From: Microlunatus flavus
Lineage (GTDB): Bacteria > Actinomycetota > Actinomycetes > Propionibacteriales > Propionibacteriaceae
Direction of reading: 5' to 3'
DNA: 64,000 nt
Assembly: GCF_900110855.1 (NCBI RefSeq)
Contig: NZ_FOFA01000012.1
Location: forward strand, 50,021-114,020
Both the position numbers and the translations under genes were made by a program. Positions 28,462-37,554 of this stretch are shown in pieces (within the stretch, counting starts at the first letter, position 1; each line of letters begins with the position of its first letter). The notes beneath the pieces are model-generated. The model worked only from the letters and a program-made list of their open reading frames with translations. It did no database searches and was not told the DNA's origin.

Positions 28462-29382
28462 GTGAGCGACCCTGCAGACCCTTCGACAGGCTCGGACGCG
28501 GCGGACGCGGGCCTCGCTCCCTGGCAGGAGCTCGCGCCGGGCGTGTGGCGTGCGGTCGCCGAGCCCGACACCGTCAACCTGGTCCTCGTCGCCGGCTCGG
28601 CCCGCGCGCTGCTCGTCGACACGGGGTCGAGCCCCGACCAGGGCCGCGCGGTGCGGGCCGCGGTCGCCGCGGTGACCGACGTGCCGCTCGAGGTCGTCGT
28701 CGTCACCCACGCGCACCGCGACCACGCCTTCGGGCTCGCGGCGTTCGACGACCTCGAGACGGTCGGGCACGAGGACCTCGCCGCCTGGCTCACCTCCGAC
28801 GAGGCACGGGCCGACGCCGCGCGGCTCGGCGTCGACCCCGCGGACCTGGTGGCGCCGAACCGCCCGATCGTCCTCGCCGCCGCGTTCGACCTCGGCGGCC
28901 GGCGGGTGGAGGTGGCGCACGTCGGGCGCGGGCACACCGGCGCCGACCTGGTCGTCGTGGTGCCCGACGCCGACCTCGTGGTGGTCGGCGACCTGGTCGA
29001 GTCCTCGACGTCGGCCCGGGGGGGCTCGGGGGGGTCGACCCCCCCGGCGGTGGACAGCGCGCCGCCGGCGCTGGGCCCTGACGCGTTCCTGCACGAGTGG
29101 CCGATCACCCTCGACGGCGTGATCGGGCTGATGACCTCCTCCACGCGCGCGGTGCCCGGTCACGGCGACCCGGTCGACCGGCCGTACGTCTACGAGCAGC
29201 GCGGGAGGCTGGCCTCGGTGAGCGGGCAGGTCCGCCACCTGGCCGAGACCGGTGTCGACGTCGACGCCGCGCTCGGGAGCGACGAGTGGGCCTACCCGGT
29301 GGAGGTGCTGGCGCCCGGCCTGCCGCGCGCGTTCGCCCAGCTCGGGCCCGTCGCCGTGCGCCGCACGCTGCCCCTGGCCTGA
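28462..29382 (+). CDS. MBL-fold metallo-hydrolase
   Basis: The 306-aa protein has the metallo-beta-lactamase metal motif [10 protein letters not shown] (HxHxDH, near residue 84), the third-site His in VGRGHTGAD, the bridging Asp in VVGDLVE and the final His in VPGHGDP. This is the general MBL hydrolase pattern; the substrate is not evident. Two oddities: the first codons contain a copy of the dispersed palindromic repeat (28479-28495), and a G7/C7 palindrome at 29028-29045 codes a low-complexity insertion between strands. Confidence 0.85.
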   Translation: MSDPADPSTGSDAADAGLAPWQELAPGVWRAVAEPDTVNLVLVAGSARALLVDTGSSPDQGRAVRAAVAAVTDVPLEVVVVTHAHRDHAFGLAAFDDLETVGHEDLAAWLTSDEARADAARLGVDPADLVAPNRPIVLAAAFDLGGRRVEVAHVGRGHTGADLVVVVPDADLVVVGDLVESSTSARGGSGGSTPPAVDSAPPALGPDAFLHEWPITLDGVIGLMTSSTRAVPGHGDPVDRPYVYEQRGRLASVSGQVRHLAETGVDVDAALGSDEWAYPVEVLAPGLPRAFAQLGPVAVRRTLPLA

Positions 29383-29508
29383 CGCGGACGTCAGCCCGGG
29401 CTCGGGGTTTCGCGCCACCGGCCCCGGGTAGGGCCTTCGACGAGGGGAAAGCAGCTCCGCTCCGACGACCAGGGTGAGGCCACGACCCTGCCGAACAGGG
29501 AGACGGCG

Positions 29509-29745
29509 ATGACCGGACCCACCGCGCGCACCACGACCGACGCAGCCTCCGACGACCGCGTCTCCCCGGACCTCGACGACCTGGACGACCTCCCCGGCCC
29601 CGCCGACCAGGTCGGGTGCCGGCTCTGCGGACTGCCGGCCCGGCAGCACGGTCCGACCCTCGTGCACCACTTCGTGCGGCCGCGCCCGCTCGGCGTGCTC
29701 CGCGCCCTCGACGCCCTCGACGCCCTCGAGGCGAGGGCCGCATGA
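29509..29745 (+). CDS. Small hypothetical protein with a CxxC motif
   Basis: This 78-aa protein is not recognised. It has a short acidic N-terminal part ([15 protein letters not shown]), then [20 protein letters not shown] with a CxxC pair and three histidines that could bind a metal, then a repetitive tail ([10 protein letters not shown]). ATG at 29509 follows GGGAGA. Its stop overlaps the start of the GAF gene (ATGA), so the two products are probably made together. Confidence 0.6.
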   Translation: MTGPTARTTTDAASDDRVSPDLDDLDDLPGPADQVGCRLCGLPARQHGPTLVHHFVRPRPLGVLRALDALDALEARAA

Positions 29746-30326
29746 CGGCAGCCCCGGCCCCGGCCCGCCTGCCGCGGCCCGTCCTCCCGGCGATCCCGGA
29801 CGCGGGACGAGGCCGCACAGCGGGGCCGGGTGCTGCTCAGACCTCGGCGCTCGTGGCGTGCCTCGACGTCCTGCGCGGCGACCAGGACGCCAGGACCCGG
29901 CTCCAGCAGGCTCTCGACGTGCTGCCGCGGCTGGTGCCCGGGTGCGACCACGCCAGCGCCGCGAGCGGCCGGCACGGCGGCGGGCCCGACGGCGGCGCCT
30001 CCGACGCGGTGGCACGGCGCGCGGACGCGCTGCAGGACGAGCTCGACGAGGGACCCGGGCTGCACGCGCTGCGCACGGGCCACAGCGTCATCGTCCACGA
30101 CCTCGAGACCGAGGAACGGTGGCCGCGCTGGTGCGACCGGGCCTCCGCAGGGCTGCGTCTGGGCTCCGCCCTCGCGGTGGTCCTCACCGTCGGCCGGCGC
30201 ACCTCGGGCACGCTGACGCTCTACGGCGACCGGCCGGGCCGGCTGTCCGACGTGGACCTCGGCCTGCTCCACACCCTCGCCGCCCCGATCGCCGGCGTGC
30301 AGGCGGCGCTGCGGACCGGCGGCTGA
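29742..30326 (+). CDS. GAF domain-containing protein
   Basis: The 194-aa protein has one GAF domain (about residues 45-190), with the pattern [11 protein letters not shown]...[16 protein letters not shown] and [21 protein letters not shown] seen in short fragments. It resembles the N-terminal half of actinobacterial GAF-ANTAR regulators but has no ANTAR or kinase domain, so it may be a stand-alone sensor. ATG at 29742 overlaps the previous stop. Confidence 0.75.
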   Translation: MTAAPAPARLPRPVLPAIPDAGRGRTAGPGAAQTSALVACLDVLRGDQDARTRLQQALDVLPRLVPGCDHASAASGRHGGGPDGGASDAVARRADALQDELDEGPGLHALRTGHSVIVHDLETEERWPRWCDRASAGLRLGSALAVVLTVGRRTSGTLTLYGDRPGRLSDVDLGLLHTLAAPIAGVQAALRTGG

Positions 30327-30417
30327 CCGCTGCCGCGACGGATCCGCGAAGTCGCTGCATCCGCGGCACGACCTCTGGCGCAGAACCAGGTGTAGGCCCA
30401 CTCACCTGGAGGTCCCG

Positions 30418-31257
30418 ATGACCGTGCTCGTCCGCTCCCGCCTGGTCAGGGGTGCGCTCGCCCTGACCGTGACGTCCGGCGCCCTGCTCCTGCCGTCCAC
30501 GACCGCCCTCGCGGCCGACACCGCGACGGTCTCGATCCTGCACGCCGTGCCCGGCGCCACCGTCGACGTCTACGCCAACGGCCAGGAGCTGCTCAGCGAC
30601 TTCAAGCCCGGCACCCTGACCGACCCGCAGAAGCTGCCCGCCGGCACGTACGACCTCAAGGTCGTCAAGGCCGGCGACGGGGCCGACGGCGACGCCGTGG
30701 CCGAGCTCGACGATGCCAAGGTGCCGGCCGGCGCGAACGTCACCGTCGTGGCCCACCTGAACGCCTCCGGCGACCCGCGCCTGACCGCGTACGCCAACGA
30801 CGTCTCCGACCTCGACGCCGGCAAGGCGCGCCTGGTCGTACGCCATGACGCCGCGGCCCCGGCCGTCGACGTCCGCGCGAACGGCGACGTCGCGTTCAGC
30901 GGCCTGGAGAACCCCGACGAGGACAGCGCCGACCTCGACGCCGGCACCGTCGAGGCCGACGTGGTCCTGGCCGGCGAGAGCGACCCGGTCATCGGCCCGG
31001 CCGACGTGGAGCTGAAGGAGGGCACGACGACGATCGTGTACGCCTGGGGCTCGGCCGACGACGACAACCTGAAGCTGGCCGTCCAGACGATCGGCGGCAT
31101 GGGCGGCAACCCGGGAGGCGTCCCCGGCGGCACCGGTGGCCAGGCGGCCGCCGCGTCGCCCGTGGCCCTCGGCGCCTTCGCCCTCGGGCTCGCCGGCCTC
31201 GTACTGGCCGCCGGTCGGCTCACCCGCCGGACCGCCAAGGCCTCCGCGGGTCGCTGA
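30418..31257 (+). CDS. Secreted DUF4397 domain protein with C-terminal membrane segment
   Basis: The 279-aa protein has a signal peptide (about residues 1-33, ending ALAADT), two DUF4397 beta-sandwich halves (VSILHAVPGATVDVYANG near residue 38; VRHDAAAPAVDVRANG near 141), a glycine linker and a C-terminal hydrophobic helix with a basic tail (LTRRTAKASAGR). No LPxTG-type sorting motif is visible, though a sortase gene follows. The group DUF4397-sortase-sigma-anti-sigma suggests a surface-related unit. Confidence 0.88.
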   Translation: MTVLVRSRLVRGALALTVTSGALLLPSTTALAADTATVSILHAVPGATVDVYANGQELLSDFKPGTLTDPQKLPAGTYDLKVVKAGDGADGDAVAELDDAKVPAGANVTVVAHLNASGDPRLTAYANDVSDLDAGKARLVVRHDAAAPAVDVRANGDVAFSGLENPDEDSADLDAGTVEADVVLAGESDPVIGPADVELKEGTTTIVYAWGSADDDNLKLAVQTIGGMGGNPGGVPGGTGGQAAAASPVALGAFALGLAGLVLAAGRLTRRTAKASAGR

Positions 31258-31302
31258 GGCGGGACGGACGACGATGCTGGACCACCACGGGTCCACCCTG
31301 CG

Positions 31303-32001
31303 GTGACACCGCGCATCCCACGACGGGACGGCTGGCTGTGGCCGGCCGTCCTCGTCGTGTCCGCAGCCCTGCTCGTCGGGGCCGGGCACCAGCTGCTGGC
31401 CCCGCCGGGCGTGGCCGCCGACGTCCCGGTCTCGACCGCCGTCGCCGACCCTGAGCCGACGCCCGCCCCGTCGCCGAGCGCCACGCCGGCTCCCCGCGAG
31501 CAGCCGGCCGCGCGGTGGCCCACCCGCTCGGCCGCCCCGCGCCCGGCGCCGAAGGTCGTGGCGCCCGAGCGGCTGGTCGCGCAGTCGGTCGGGCTCGACC
31601 TGCCCGTCGTGCCGCAGGGGGTGGACGGGCGCGGCCAGATGGACCTGCCGGAGCGGCCCACCCAGCTCGGCTGGTACCGCTTCGGGCCGACGCCGGCCGA
31701 CCGCCGCGGTGCCGTGGTGCTCGCCGGCCACGTCGACAGCGACCGGTACGGCACCGGCCCGCTGGTGCGCGCCGCCCAGCTCCGTCGCGGGGACCGCGTC
31801 GAGGTGCGCGACGCGTCGGGCCGCACCACCACGTACGCCGTCGTCGCGGTCCAGCGCATCCGCAAGGCCGACTTCTCCCCCGACGACGTCTTCGCCCGAG
31901 CGGGGAAGCCGGTGCTGCGGCTCATCACCTGCAGCGGTCCCTACCTCCCGGCGCGCGGCGGCTACCAGGACAATCTCGTCGTCACCGCGGAGCGACGGTG
32001 A
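31303..32001 (+). CDS. Class F sortase
   Basis: The 232-aa protein has an N-terminal membrane anchor (about residues 8-32), a Pro/Ala-rich linker and a sortase domain. The catalytic His is in VVLAGHVDSD and the Cys in LRLITCSGPY. In the class F proteins I know, an Arg often lies about 12 residues after the Cys; here that position is Gln (GGYQDNLVV), with an Arg at +8. It would attach surface proteins or trim them on the outer face of the membrane. GTG start at 31303. Confidence 0.88.
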   Translation: MTPRIPRRDGWLWPAVLVVSAALLVGAGHQLLAPPGVAADVPVSTAVADPEPTPAPSPSATPAPREQPAARWPTRSAAPRPAPKVVAPERLVAQSVGLDLPVVPQGVDGRGQMDLPERPTQLGWYRFGPTPADRRGAVVLAGHVDSDRYGTGPLVRAAQLRRGDRVEVRDASGRTTTYAVVAVQRIRKADFSPDDVFARAGKPVLRLITCSGPYLPARGGYQDNLVVTAERR

Positions 32002-32735
32002 GCGCCGAGGTCGCGGGCGCGCAGCCGCCGCCCCTGGTCCCGGTCGTCCCGCCGCCCCACCCGCTGAGCGTCGTGCGGCGGCGCACCCCCGGCCGGGCGG
32101 CGACGGGCGCGGAGCGCGACGGGGCGGACGAGCAGGGACGGGCGGGCGGCGTGGGTCAGACGGCGGGCGAGGAGGTCGGGCTGGACGAGGCACGGCTGGC
32201 GCGCGGCTTCGTCGCCGGCGACCGGGCGTGCCTGGAGGAGGCGTACCGCCGCTGGGCCCCGCTCGTGCACACGCTGGCGCACCGCGAGCTGCGCCGCACC
32301 GCCGACGCGGAGGACGTGACCCAGCAGGTGTTCGTCAGCGCCTGGCGCAGCCGGTCGGACTACGACCCCGGGCGCGGGAGCCTGGCCGGCTGGCTCGTCG
32401 GCATCACCCGGCACCGGCTGCTCGACCACCACCGTCGCCAGCAGCGGCAGCAGCGCCTCGAGAGCACCCTGGAGGACGAGGCGGCCGTCGCCTTCCTCGC
32501 CCCACCGCCCTCGGTGGCCGACGCCGAGCTCGACCGGCTGGTCCTCGCCGCGGAGATCGCCCAGCTGCCCGACCCGCGTGGGACGATCCTGCGGATGGCG
32601 TTCTGGGAGGGCTACACCTACCAGCAGGTCGCCGACGGGCTCGACCTGCCGCTCGGCACGGTCAAGAGCCACGTGCGTCGTACGCTCCTGCACCTGCGGG
32701 ACCGGCTGAAGGAGGCACGCGCGTGGACCACCTGA
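31998..32735 (+). CDS. ECF-type RNA polymerase sigma factor
   Basis: The sigma-2 region (CLEEAYRRWAPLVHTLA...DAEDVTQQVFVSAW in part) and sigma-4 region (MAFWEGYTYQQVADGL, LGTVKSHVRRTLLHL) are clear. GTG at 31998 overlaps the sortase stop and gives 245 aa with a Pro-rich N-terminal extension. GTG at 32151 would give a more usual length of 194 aa, and I cannot decide between them. The anti-sigma gene follows with an overlap, so the pair is SigK/RskA-like. Confidence 0.88.
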   Translation: MSAEVAGAQPPPLVPVVPPPHPLSVVRRRTPGRAATGAERDGADEQGRAGGVGQTAGEEVGLDEARLARGFVAGDRACLEEAYRRWAPLVHTLAHRELRRTADAEDVTQQVFVSAWRSRSDYDPGRGSLAGWLVGITRHRLLDHHRRQQRQQRLESTLEDEAAVAFLAPPPSVADAELDRLVLAAEIAQLPDPRGTILRMAFWEGYTYQQVADGLDLPLGTVKSHVRRTLLHLRDRLKEARAWTT

Positions 32736-33436
32736 GCGCGGACCGCCTCGCCACGCTCGCGACCGACGTGGCGGCAGCGCCGGAGCCCCACGAGGGCGAG
32801 CACCTCGCCTCCTGCCGCGCCTGCCGCGACGACGTCGCCGAGCTGGCCGACCTCGCCCACGCCGTGCGCGACCTCGGGCCCGCCACGCTGCGCCCGCCGC
32901 ACCCCGACGTCTGGGCGGCCATCACCTCCGAGGTCGACGCGGCGCCCGTCGGCACGTCCGGCGCGTCCCCCCTCCGACGCCGCCGCGTCTGGGTCCCGGC
33001 AGCCGTCGCCGCCGCCGTCGGCCTGGTCGTCGGGGCGGGTGCGGTGCTGGGCGTGTCCGCGATCCGGGCGGACGACGACGGGGGCGGCGGGGGCGCGCTC
33101 GTCGCCCGCGCCGACCTGGCCGCGCTGCCCGGGCAGACCGGCGAGGGCACGGCCGAGCTGGTGCGGCGCAGCGACACGCTCCAGCTGCGGGTCCACGCCG
33201 CGCTCCAGCCCTCCCCCGGCAGCGACTACCACGAGGTCTGGCTGATCAACGGCGACGGCCGGCGGATGTACGCGCTCGGCGCACTGCCCTCCTCCGGCGA
33301 CGCCAGCTACTGGCTGCCGGGCCCGCTCAGCCAGCAGCTGGACGGCTACTCCACCGTCGACATCTCCCTCGAGCCCGACGACGGCGACACCGTCCACTCC
33401 CAGCACAGCCTCGTCCGCGGGACGCTGCCGGGCTGA
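32723..33436 (+). CDS. RskA-type anti-sigma factor
   Basis: The 237-aa protein has an N-terminal zinc anti-sigma motif HLASCRAC (HxxxCxxC, near residue 28), a membrane segment (about residues 90-110, VPAAVAAAVGLVVGAGAVLG) and an extracellular RskA domain with YHEVWLINGDGRRMYALG. It should hold the adjacent ECF sigma factor inactive until an envelope signal arrives. GTG at 32723 overlaps the sigma gene and has AGGAGG about seven bases upstream. Confidence 0.9.
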   Translation: MDHLSADRLATLATDVAAAPEPHEGEHLASCRACRDDVAELADLAHAVRDLGPATLRPPHPDVWAAITSEVDAAPVGTSGASPLRRRRVWVPAAVAAAVGLVVGAGAVLGVSAIRADDDGGGGGALVARADLAALPGQTGEGTAELVRRSDTLQLRVHAALQPSPGSDYHEVWLINGDGRRMYALGALPSSGDASYWLPGPLSQQLDGYSTVDISLEPDDGDTVHSQHSLVRGTLPG

Positions 33437-33477
33437 GGCCTGCGAGCGGACCGACCGGCGGGGCTATCGTCCGGAGC

Positions 33478-34323
33478 ATGATCCTGGTGACGGGGGCGAC
33501 GGGCAACGTCGGGCGGCAGGTCGTGGAGCAGCTCGCGGCGGCCGGCGAGCCGGTCCGGGCGCTGAGCCGCCACCCGGAGCGGTCACGCTGGCCCGACGGC
33601 GTGGAGGCCGTCGCCGGCGACCTCGTCGAGGGGGTGCCGGCGGAGGCGTTCACCGGGGTCCGCGCGCTGCACCTCTTCCCCGCTCCCGAGGGCGTCGAGG
33701 CGGTGGTCGCAGCGGCGAAGGCCGCCGGGGTCGCCCACGTGAGCGTGCTGTCCTCGCTGTCCGCGAGCTGGGAGTCCGACAGCCCGCTGCAGCGCCGCCA
33801 CACCGACGTCGAGCGGGCGGTCGAGGCCTCCGGCCTGGGCTGGACGATGCTGCGGCCGGGCATGTTCATGACCAACACGCTCGCCTGGGCGCCGGCCGTC
33901 CGCGCCGGCGAACCGGTCCGGGCGCCCTACGGCGACTCCGTCGCGGCCCCGGTGCACGAGGCCGACATCGCGGCCGTCGCCGTGGCCGCGCTGCTGCACC
34001 CGCAGGCCCATGCGGGGGCGGCGTACGAGCTGTCGGGACCCGAGGCGCTGAGCCAGCGCGACCGCGTGCGGATCCTGTCGGAGGTGCTCGGGCGCGAGGT
34101 GCGCTTCGAGGAGCAGGACCGCGACGAGGCCCGCGCCGACCTGCTCCGCAACCCGTGGATGAGCGCGCAGCTGGCCGACTCCCTGCTCGACATGCAGGAA
34201 CGCGCGGTCGGCGTCCGCGAGGGCCAGGTGCTCCCCGCCGTCGAGCAGGTGCTCGGCCGCCCCGGCCTCCCCTTCGCCCGGTGGGCCGCCGACCACCGTG
34301 AGGCGTTCGCACCGGTCGGCTAG
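33478..34323 (+). CDS. NmrA-like NAD(P)H-binding protein
   Basis: The 281-aa atypical short-chain dehydrogenase begins MILVTGATGNVGRQVVEQL (GxxGxxG dinucleotide motif). The later LRPGMFMTNTLAWAP block fits NmrA or quinone oxidoreductase 2-like proteins, which act as redox sensors or reductases. No partner gene is visible. It is followed by an array of palindromic repeats. Confidence 0.85.
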   Translation: MILVTGATGNVGRQVVEQLAAAGEPVRALSRHPERSRWPDGVEAVAGDLVEGVPAEAFTGVRALHLFPAPEGVEAVVAAAKAAGVAHVSVLSSLSASWESDSPLQRRHTDVERAVEASGLGWTMLRPGMFMTNTLAWAPAVRAGEPVRAPYGDSVAAPVHEADIAAVAVAALLHPQAHAGAAYELSGPEALSQRDRVRILSEVLGREVRFEEQDRDEARADLLRNPWMSAQLADSLLDMQERAVGVREGQVLPAVEQVLGRPGLPFARWAADHREAFAPVG

Positions 34324-34370
34324 TCCCCAGGCTGCCTGGGACCAGGCTCCGGACGCCGACCACGTCGTGG

Positions 34371-34471
34371 CCCTTCGACAGGCTCAGGGAGCGTCCTCGG
34401 GCACCTTCGACAGGTTCAGGAGCCTCCTCGGGCGCTCGACCACAGGAACGCTCCCTGAGCTCGTCGAAGGG
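34371..34471. repeat. Array of three dispersed palindromic repeats
   Basis: Copies CCCTTCGACAGGCTCAGGGA (34371-34390), CACCTTCGACAGGTTCAGG (34402-34420) and the inverted CTCCCTGAGCTCGTCGAAGG (34451-34470) lie in the 238-base gap after the NmrA-like gene. The outer two can pair as a stem of about 23 bases. They are the same family as the repeats at 1514-1690. The rest of the gap shows no gene. Confidence 0.75.
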
Positions 34472-34561
34472 CCTCGTCAGAGGTCAGCGTTCTCGACCTC
34501 GACCGTCGACCGGGTCAGCGGCATACCTTGCGGACCCGCCGGGACCGTACGCTCACGTGCC

Positions 34562-34978
34562 GTGACGTTCACGCAGATCGGCGGGCTGATCTCGCTCGGG
34601 ATGCTGCTGCTCGGCGGCTACCTCCTCGTCTCGGGCATCCGTACGGTGCGCAGGGCCGGGCTGCGGCGCCGGACGTGGCGCTCCTACCCGGGCGAGGTGG
34701 TCGGGAGCCGGCTCGACGGCGAGCAGACGCGCTGCCAGATCGGCTACCGGCGCTCGGACGGCACCAAGGTGGTGTTCTGGAACTCGTTCACCTCGACCGT
34801 CGTGCGGAACCCGGTCGGCCGCCCGGTGCTCGTGCTGGAGAACCCGGCCGACCCGCACGAGGCCGTCGTCGGCGGCGGCATCGTCAGCGGCGACCTGGTC
34901 GGCACCATCTTCGCCGTGATCGGCGGGGTCCTGGCCGTGGTCGGGGTGCTCGTCGGCACCTTCGTGCTCAGGCGTTAG
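34562..34978 (+). CDS. DUF3592 family membrane protein
   Basis: The 138-aa protein has an N-terminal membrane segment (residues about 7-26), a beta-rich middle (WRSYPGEVVGSRLDG, CQIGYRRSDGTKVVFWNSF) and a C-terminal membrane segment (about 110-135), the DUF3592 layout. Function unknown. GTG at 34562. It converges on the response regulator gene, 15 bases away. Confidence 0.75.
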   Translation: MTFTQIGGLISLGMLLLGGYLLVSGIRTVRRAGLRRRTWRSYPGEVVGSRLDGEQTRCQIGYRRSDGTKVVFWNSFTSTVVRNPVGRPVLVLENPADPHEAVVGGGIVSGDLVGTIFAVIGGVLAVVGVLVGTFVLRR

Positions 34979-34993
34979 CGCCGGACCGCGCGC

Positions 34994-35686
34994 TCAGCGC
35001 ACCAGCCCGGACTGGTACGCGATCACCACGAGCTGGGCGCGGTCGCGGGCCCCGAGCTTGGTCATCACGCGGCTCACGTGCGTGCGGGCCGTCGCCGGGC
35101 TGACCACGAGCCGCGCGCCGATCTCGTCGTTGCTCAGGCCCTCGCCGATGAGGGCGAGCACCTCGCGCTCGCGCTCGGTCAGCTCGCCGAGCCGTTCGTG
35201 ACCGCGCCGCGCCGGACCCCGGCCGGCGAAGGACGCGATGACCCGGCGCGTCACCGAGGGCGACAGCAAGGACTCCCCGACGGCGGCGAGCCGGATCGCC
35301 CGGAGCATGTCGGCGGGTTCGGAGTCCTTGACCAGGAACCCGGCGGCGCCGGCCTGCAGCGCGTCGAAGACGTGCTCGTCGGTCTCGAAGGTCGTCAGCA
35401 CCACCACCCGTACGCCGGCCAGCGCCGGGTCGGCCGCGACCGCACGCATCGCCTCGATCCCGTCCAGCCGCGGCATCCGGATGTCCATCAGAGCCACGTC
35501 GGGGCGGGTGCGGCGCAGCAGGTCGAGGGCGGCGCGGCCGTCCTCGGCCTCGCCCACCAGCTCCAGGTCGTCCTCGGAGTCGACCAGCGTGCGCAGGCCC
35601 ATGCGCACCAGCGGCTGGTCGTCGACGACGACGACCCGGACCCGCCTCGCCCCTCTGGCGGGGACGAGCTCGTCCGGCCCGCTCAC
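34994..35686 (-). CDS. NarL/LuxR-type response regulator
   Basis: The 230-aa protein has a receiver domain (VVVDDQPLVRMGL; phospho-acceptor Asp in VALMDIRMPRLDG) and a C-terminal LuxR helix-turn-helix (LTEREREVLALIGEGLSN). GTG at 35686 overlaps the kinase stop (GTGA). With the kinase upstream it forms a two-component system; the signal and targets are unknown. Confidence 0.94.
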   Translation of the reverse strand: MSGPDELVPARGARRVRVVVVDDQPLVRMGLRTLVDSEDDLELVGEAEDGRAALDLLRRTRPDVALMDIRMPRLDGIEAMRAVAADPALAGVRVVVLTTFETDEHVFDALQAGAAGFLVKDSEPADMLRAIRLAAVGESLLSPSVTRRVIASFAGRGPARRGHERLGELTEREREVLALIGEGLSNDEIGARLVVSPATARTHVSRVMTKLGARDRAQLVVIAYQSGLVR

Positions 35687-36960
35687 GACGCGCTCGCGGG
35701 CTGCCCGGCGAGCGGGCCGTCGGGCCGGGCCGGTGCCGGCAGCGGCAGGGCGGCCCGGACCACGAGCCCGCCCCGCGCACCGGGACCGACCTCCACCCCA
35801 CCGCCCAGCGCGGCCGCCCGCTCCCGCATGCCCCGGACGCCGTTGCCCTCGCGGAACCCGCGCGGTCCGGGACCGTCGTCGGCGACCTCGACCACGAGCA
35901 CGTCGGGCCGACGCTGGACCAGGACCTCCGCCCGGGCGTCGCCGGCGTGCCGCACCACGTTGGTGAGCGCCTCCTGCACGATCCGGAACGCCGCCGCGTC
36001 GACCGCCGCCGGCAGCGCGGGGCCGGGGACGGGCACGCCGTCGACGTCGATACGGCGACCGGCCGCGCGCAGGGCGCCGACCAGGTCGGCGAGGCGGTCG
36101 AGCCCGGCGGTCGGCGTCCGCGGCTCCCCCGCCGGGTCCCGGAACATCCCGAGCGTCGTCCGCAGCTCGGCCAGGGCGTCGCGGCTGGAGCGCCGGATGG
36201 CCTCCAGCGACGCCGTCACCTCGGGCGCCACCGCGGCGCCGGTCGCGCGCTGCTTGTCGAGCACGTGCAGCGCCACGCCGGCCTGCATCGTCACCACCGA
36301 CAGGCTGTGCCCGACGACGTCGTGCACCTCGCGGGCCACGCGCAGCCGCTCCTCGTACGCGGTCCGCCGCAGGTCCTCGGCCCGCTCGCGGCGTTCGGCC
36401 TCGCGCCGCCCGCGGCGCAGCAGCACGAGCAGCGGCGGCAGCACGGCGAGGGCGAGCGCCATCAGCAGCTCGGCGTAGAGGACGGGGTCGAGCGCGCCGA
36501 GGTAGGGCTCGGCGTGGTGCGCGGCCAGCACCACCGGCACGAGCAGGGCCAGCAGCCACGCCCAGCGCCGCACCGGCAGCGTCACCGCCATCGGGTAGAC
36601 GGTCAGGCCGAGCGCGAGCAGCGCGGGCGCGGAGAACGTCGCGCTGCCGAAGAAGACGCCCACCCCGACCGCGCTCGCCACGAAGGCCGCCCGCGGCCAC
36701 CGCCAGCGCAGCGCGACGCCGACGGCGAGCAGCACGAGCCCCGGCAGCGCGGTCCAGGCGACGGCGGCCGCGGCCGACTGGGGCCCGGGAGCCGTCGGGG
36801 GCTGCCAGGGCCCGCGCGGGCCGGGCCCGTAGCGTCCGTCGACGTCGTGGCCCTCGGCGTCGGGACCCCGCCAGCCGACGTGCACGCCGGCCCAGCAGAC
36901 GACGAGGATCCCCAGCCCGAGCAGCGCGTTCAGCAGCAGCACCCGGCGCGACCGGTTCAC
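35683..36960 (-). CDS. Sensor histidine kinase (HisKA_3 type)
   Basis: The 425-aa protein has about five to six N-terminal membrane segments (to residue 185), a HisKA_3 domain with the phospho-acceptor in REVHDVVGHSLSVV, and a C-terminal HATPase (RIVQEALTNVVRHAG, GNGVRGMRERAAALGGG). GTG at 36960 is supported by GAGGAG upstream; an ATG further up would add an unlikely extension. The lack of a large extracellular loop suggests sensing in or at the membrane. Confidence 0.93.
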   Translation of the reverse strand: MNRSRRVLLLNALLGLGILVVCWAGVHVGWRGPDAEGHDVDGRYGPGPRGPWQPPTAPGPQSAAAAVAWTALPGLVLLAVGVALRWRWPRAAFVASAVGVGVFFGSATFSAPALLALGLTVYPMAVTLPVRRWAWLLALLVPVVLAAHHAEPYLGALDPVLYAELLMALALAVLPPLLVLLRRGRREAERRERAEDLRRTAYEERLRVAREVHDVVGHSLSVVTMQAGVALHVLDKQRATGAAVAPEVTASLEAIRRSSRDALAELRTTLGMFRDPAGEPRTPTAGLDRLADLVGALRAAGRRIDVDGVPVPGPALPAAVDAAAFRIVQEALTNVVRHAGDARAEVLVQRRPDVLVVEVADDGPGPRGFREGNGVRGMRERAAALGGGVEVGPGARGGLVVRAALPLPAPARPDGPLAGQPASAS

Positions 36961-37119
36961 GGCGCTGCTCCTCGGGTGTGGACCACGACCACCGAGGCTA
37001 GGCGAGACGGGCCCCGTCCACATCCCCCGCCGCACGTACGACGCGTACGTCAGCGGGCGTAAGCGAGGTGTCGCCTGCCGCCCGATGTGCGTCGGGCCCG
37101 GACGACCCAGGGTGGGGAC

Positions 37120-37461
37120 ATGCCACCGAACGCACCCGGACCCGGCTTTCCCGACGCCGCCGCCCAGCACGCCCAGTGGGCCGCCCACGGCGGACCCTTC
37201 CCCTTCCTCGGAGGTCTGATGTTCCTGCTGCTCCTGCTCCTCCTCGGGGCGACCCTGTTCTACCTGCGCCGCAGCGGACGCCTCGGCGGGCCCGCGCTGG
37301 CCGGCCGGGCGAAGAGCCCCGAGCACGAGGCCCGCGAGATCCTCGCGACCCGGTTCGCCACCGGCGACATCTCCAGCGACGAGTTCCTCGAGCGGGCCAG
37401 CGTCCTCAACTGGACGCCCGGCGTCGAGCCGCTCCCGGCGCCGCGCGCGAAGCGCCGCTGA
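37120..37461 (+). CDS. SHOCT domain membrane protein
   Basis: The 113-aa protein has a short N-terminus, one membrane segment (FLGGLMFLLLLLLLGATLFY near residue 30) and a C-terminal SHOCT motif (EILATRFATGDISSDEFLER). SHOCT tails are thought to mediate oligomerisation. ATG at 37120 has GGTGGGGA upstream. It is divergent from the two-component genes and could be one of their targets, which is only inferred from position. Confidence 0.8.
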   Translation: MPPNAPGPGFPDAAAQHAQWAAHGGPFPFLGGLMFLLLLLLLGATLFYLRRSGRLGGPALAGRAKSPEHEAREILATRFATGDISSDEFLERASVLNWTPGVEPLPAPRAKRR

Positions 37462-37554
37462 GCGGCCGGGACCCGGGCCGCGCGACGTCCCACCGGGACC
37501 GTCCCCGCGCTGCGGGGACGCCCGGACGGCCCTGCCGCCGCTAGAGTCCGACGG

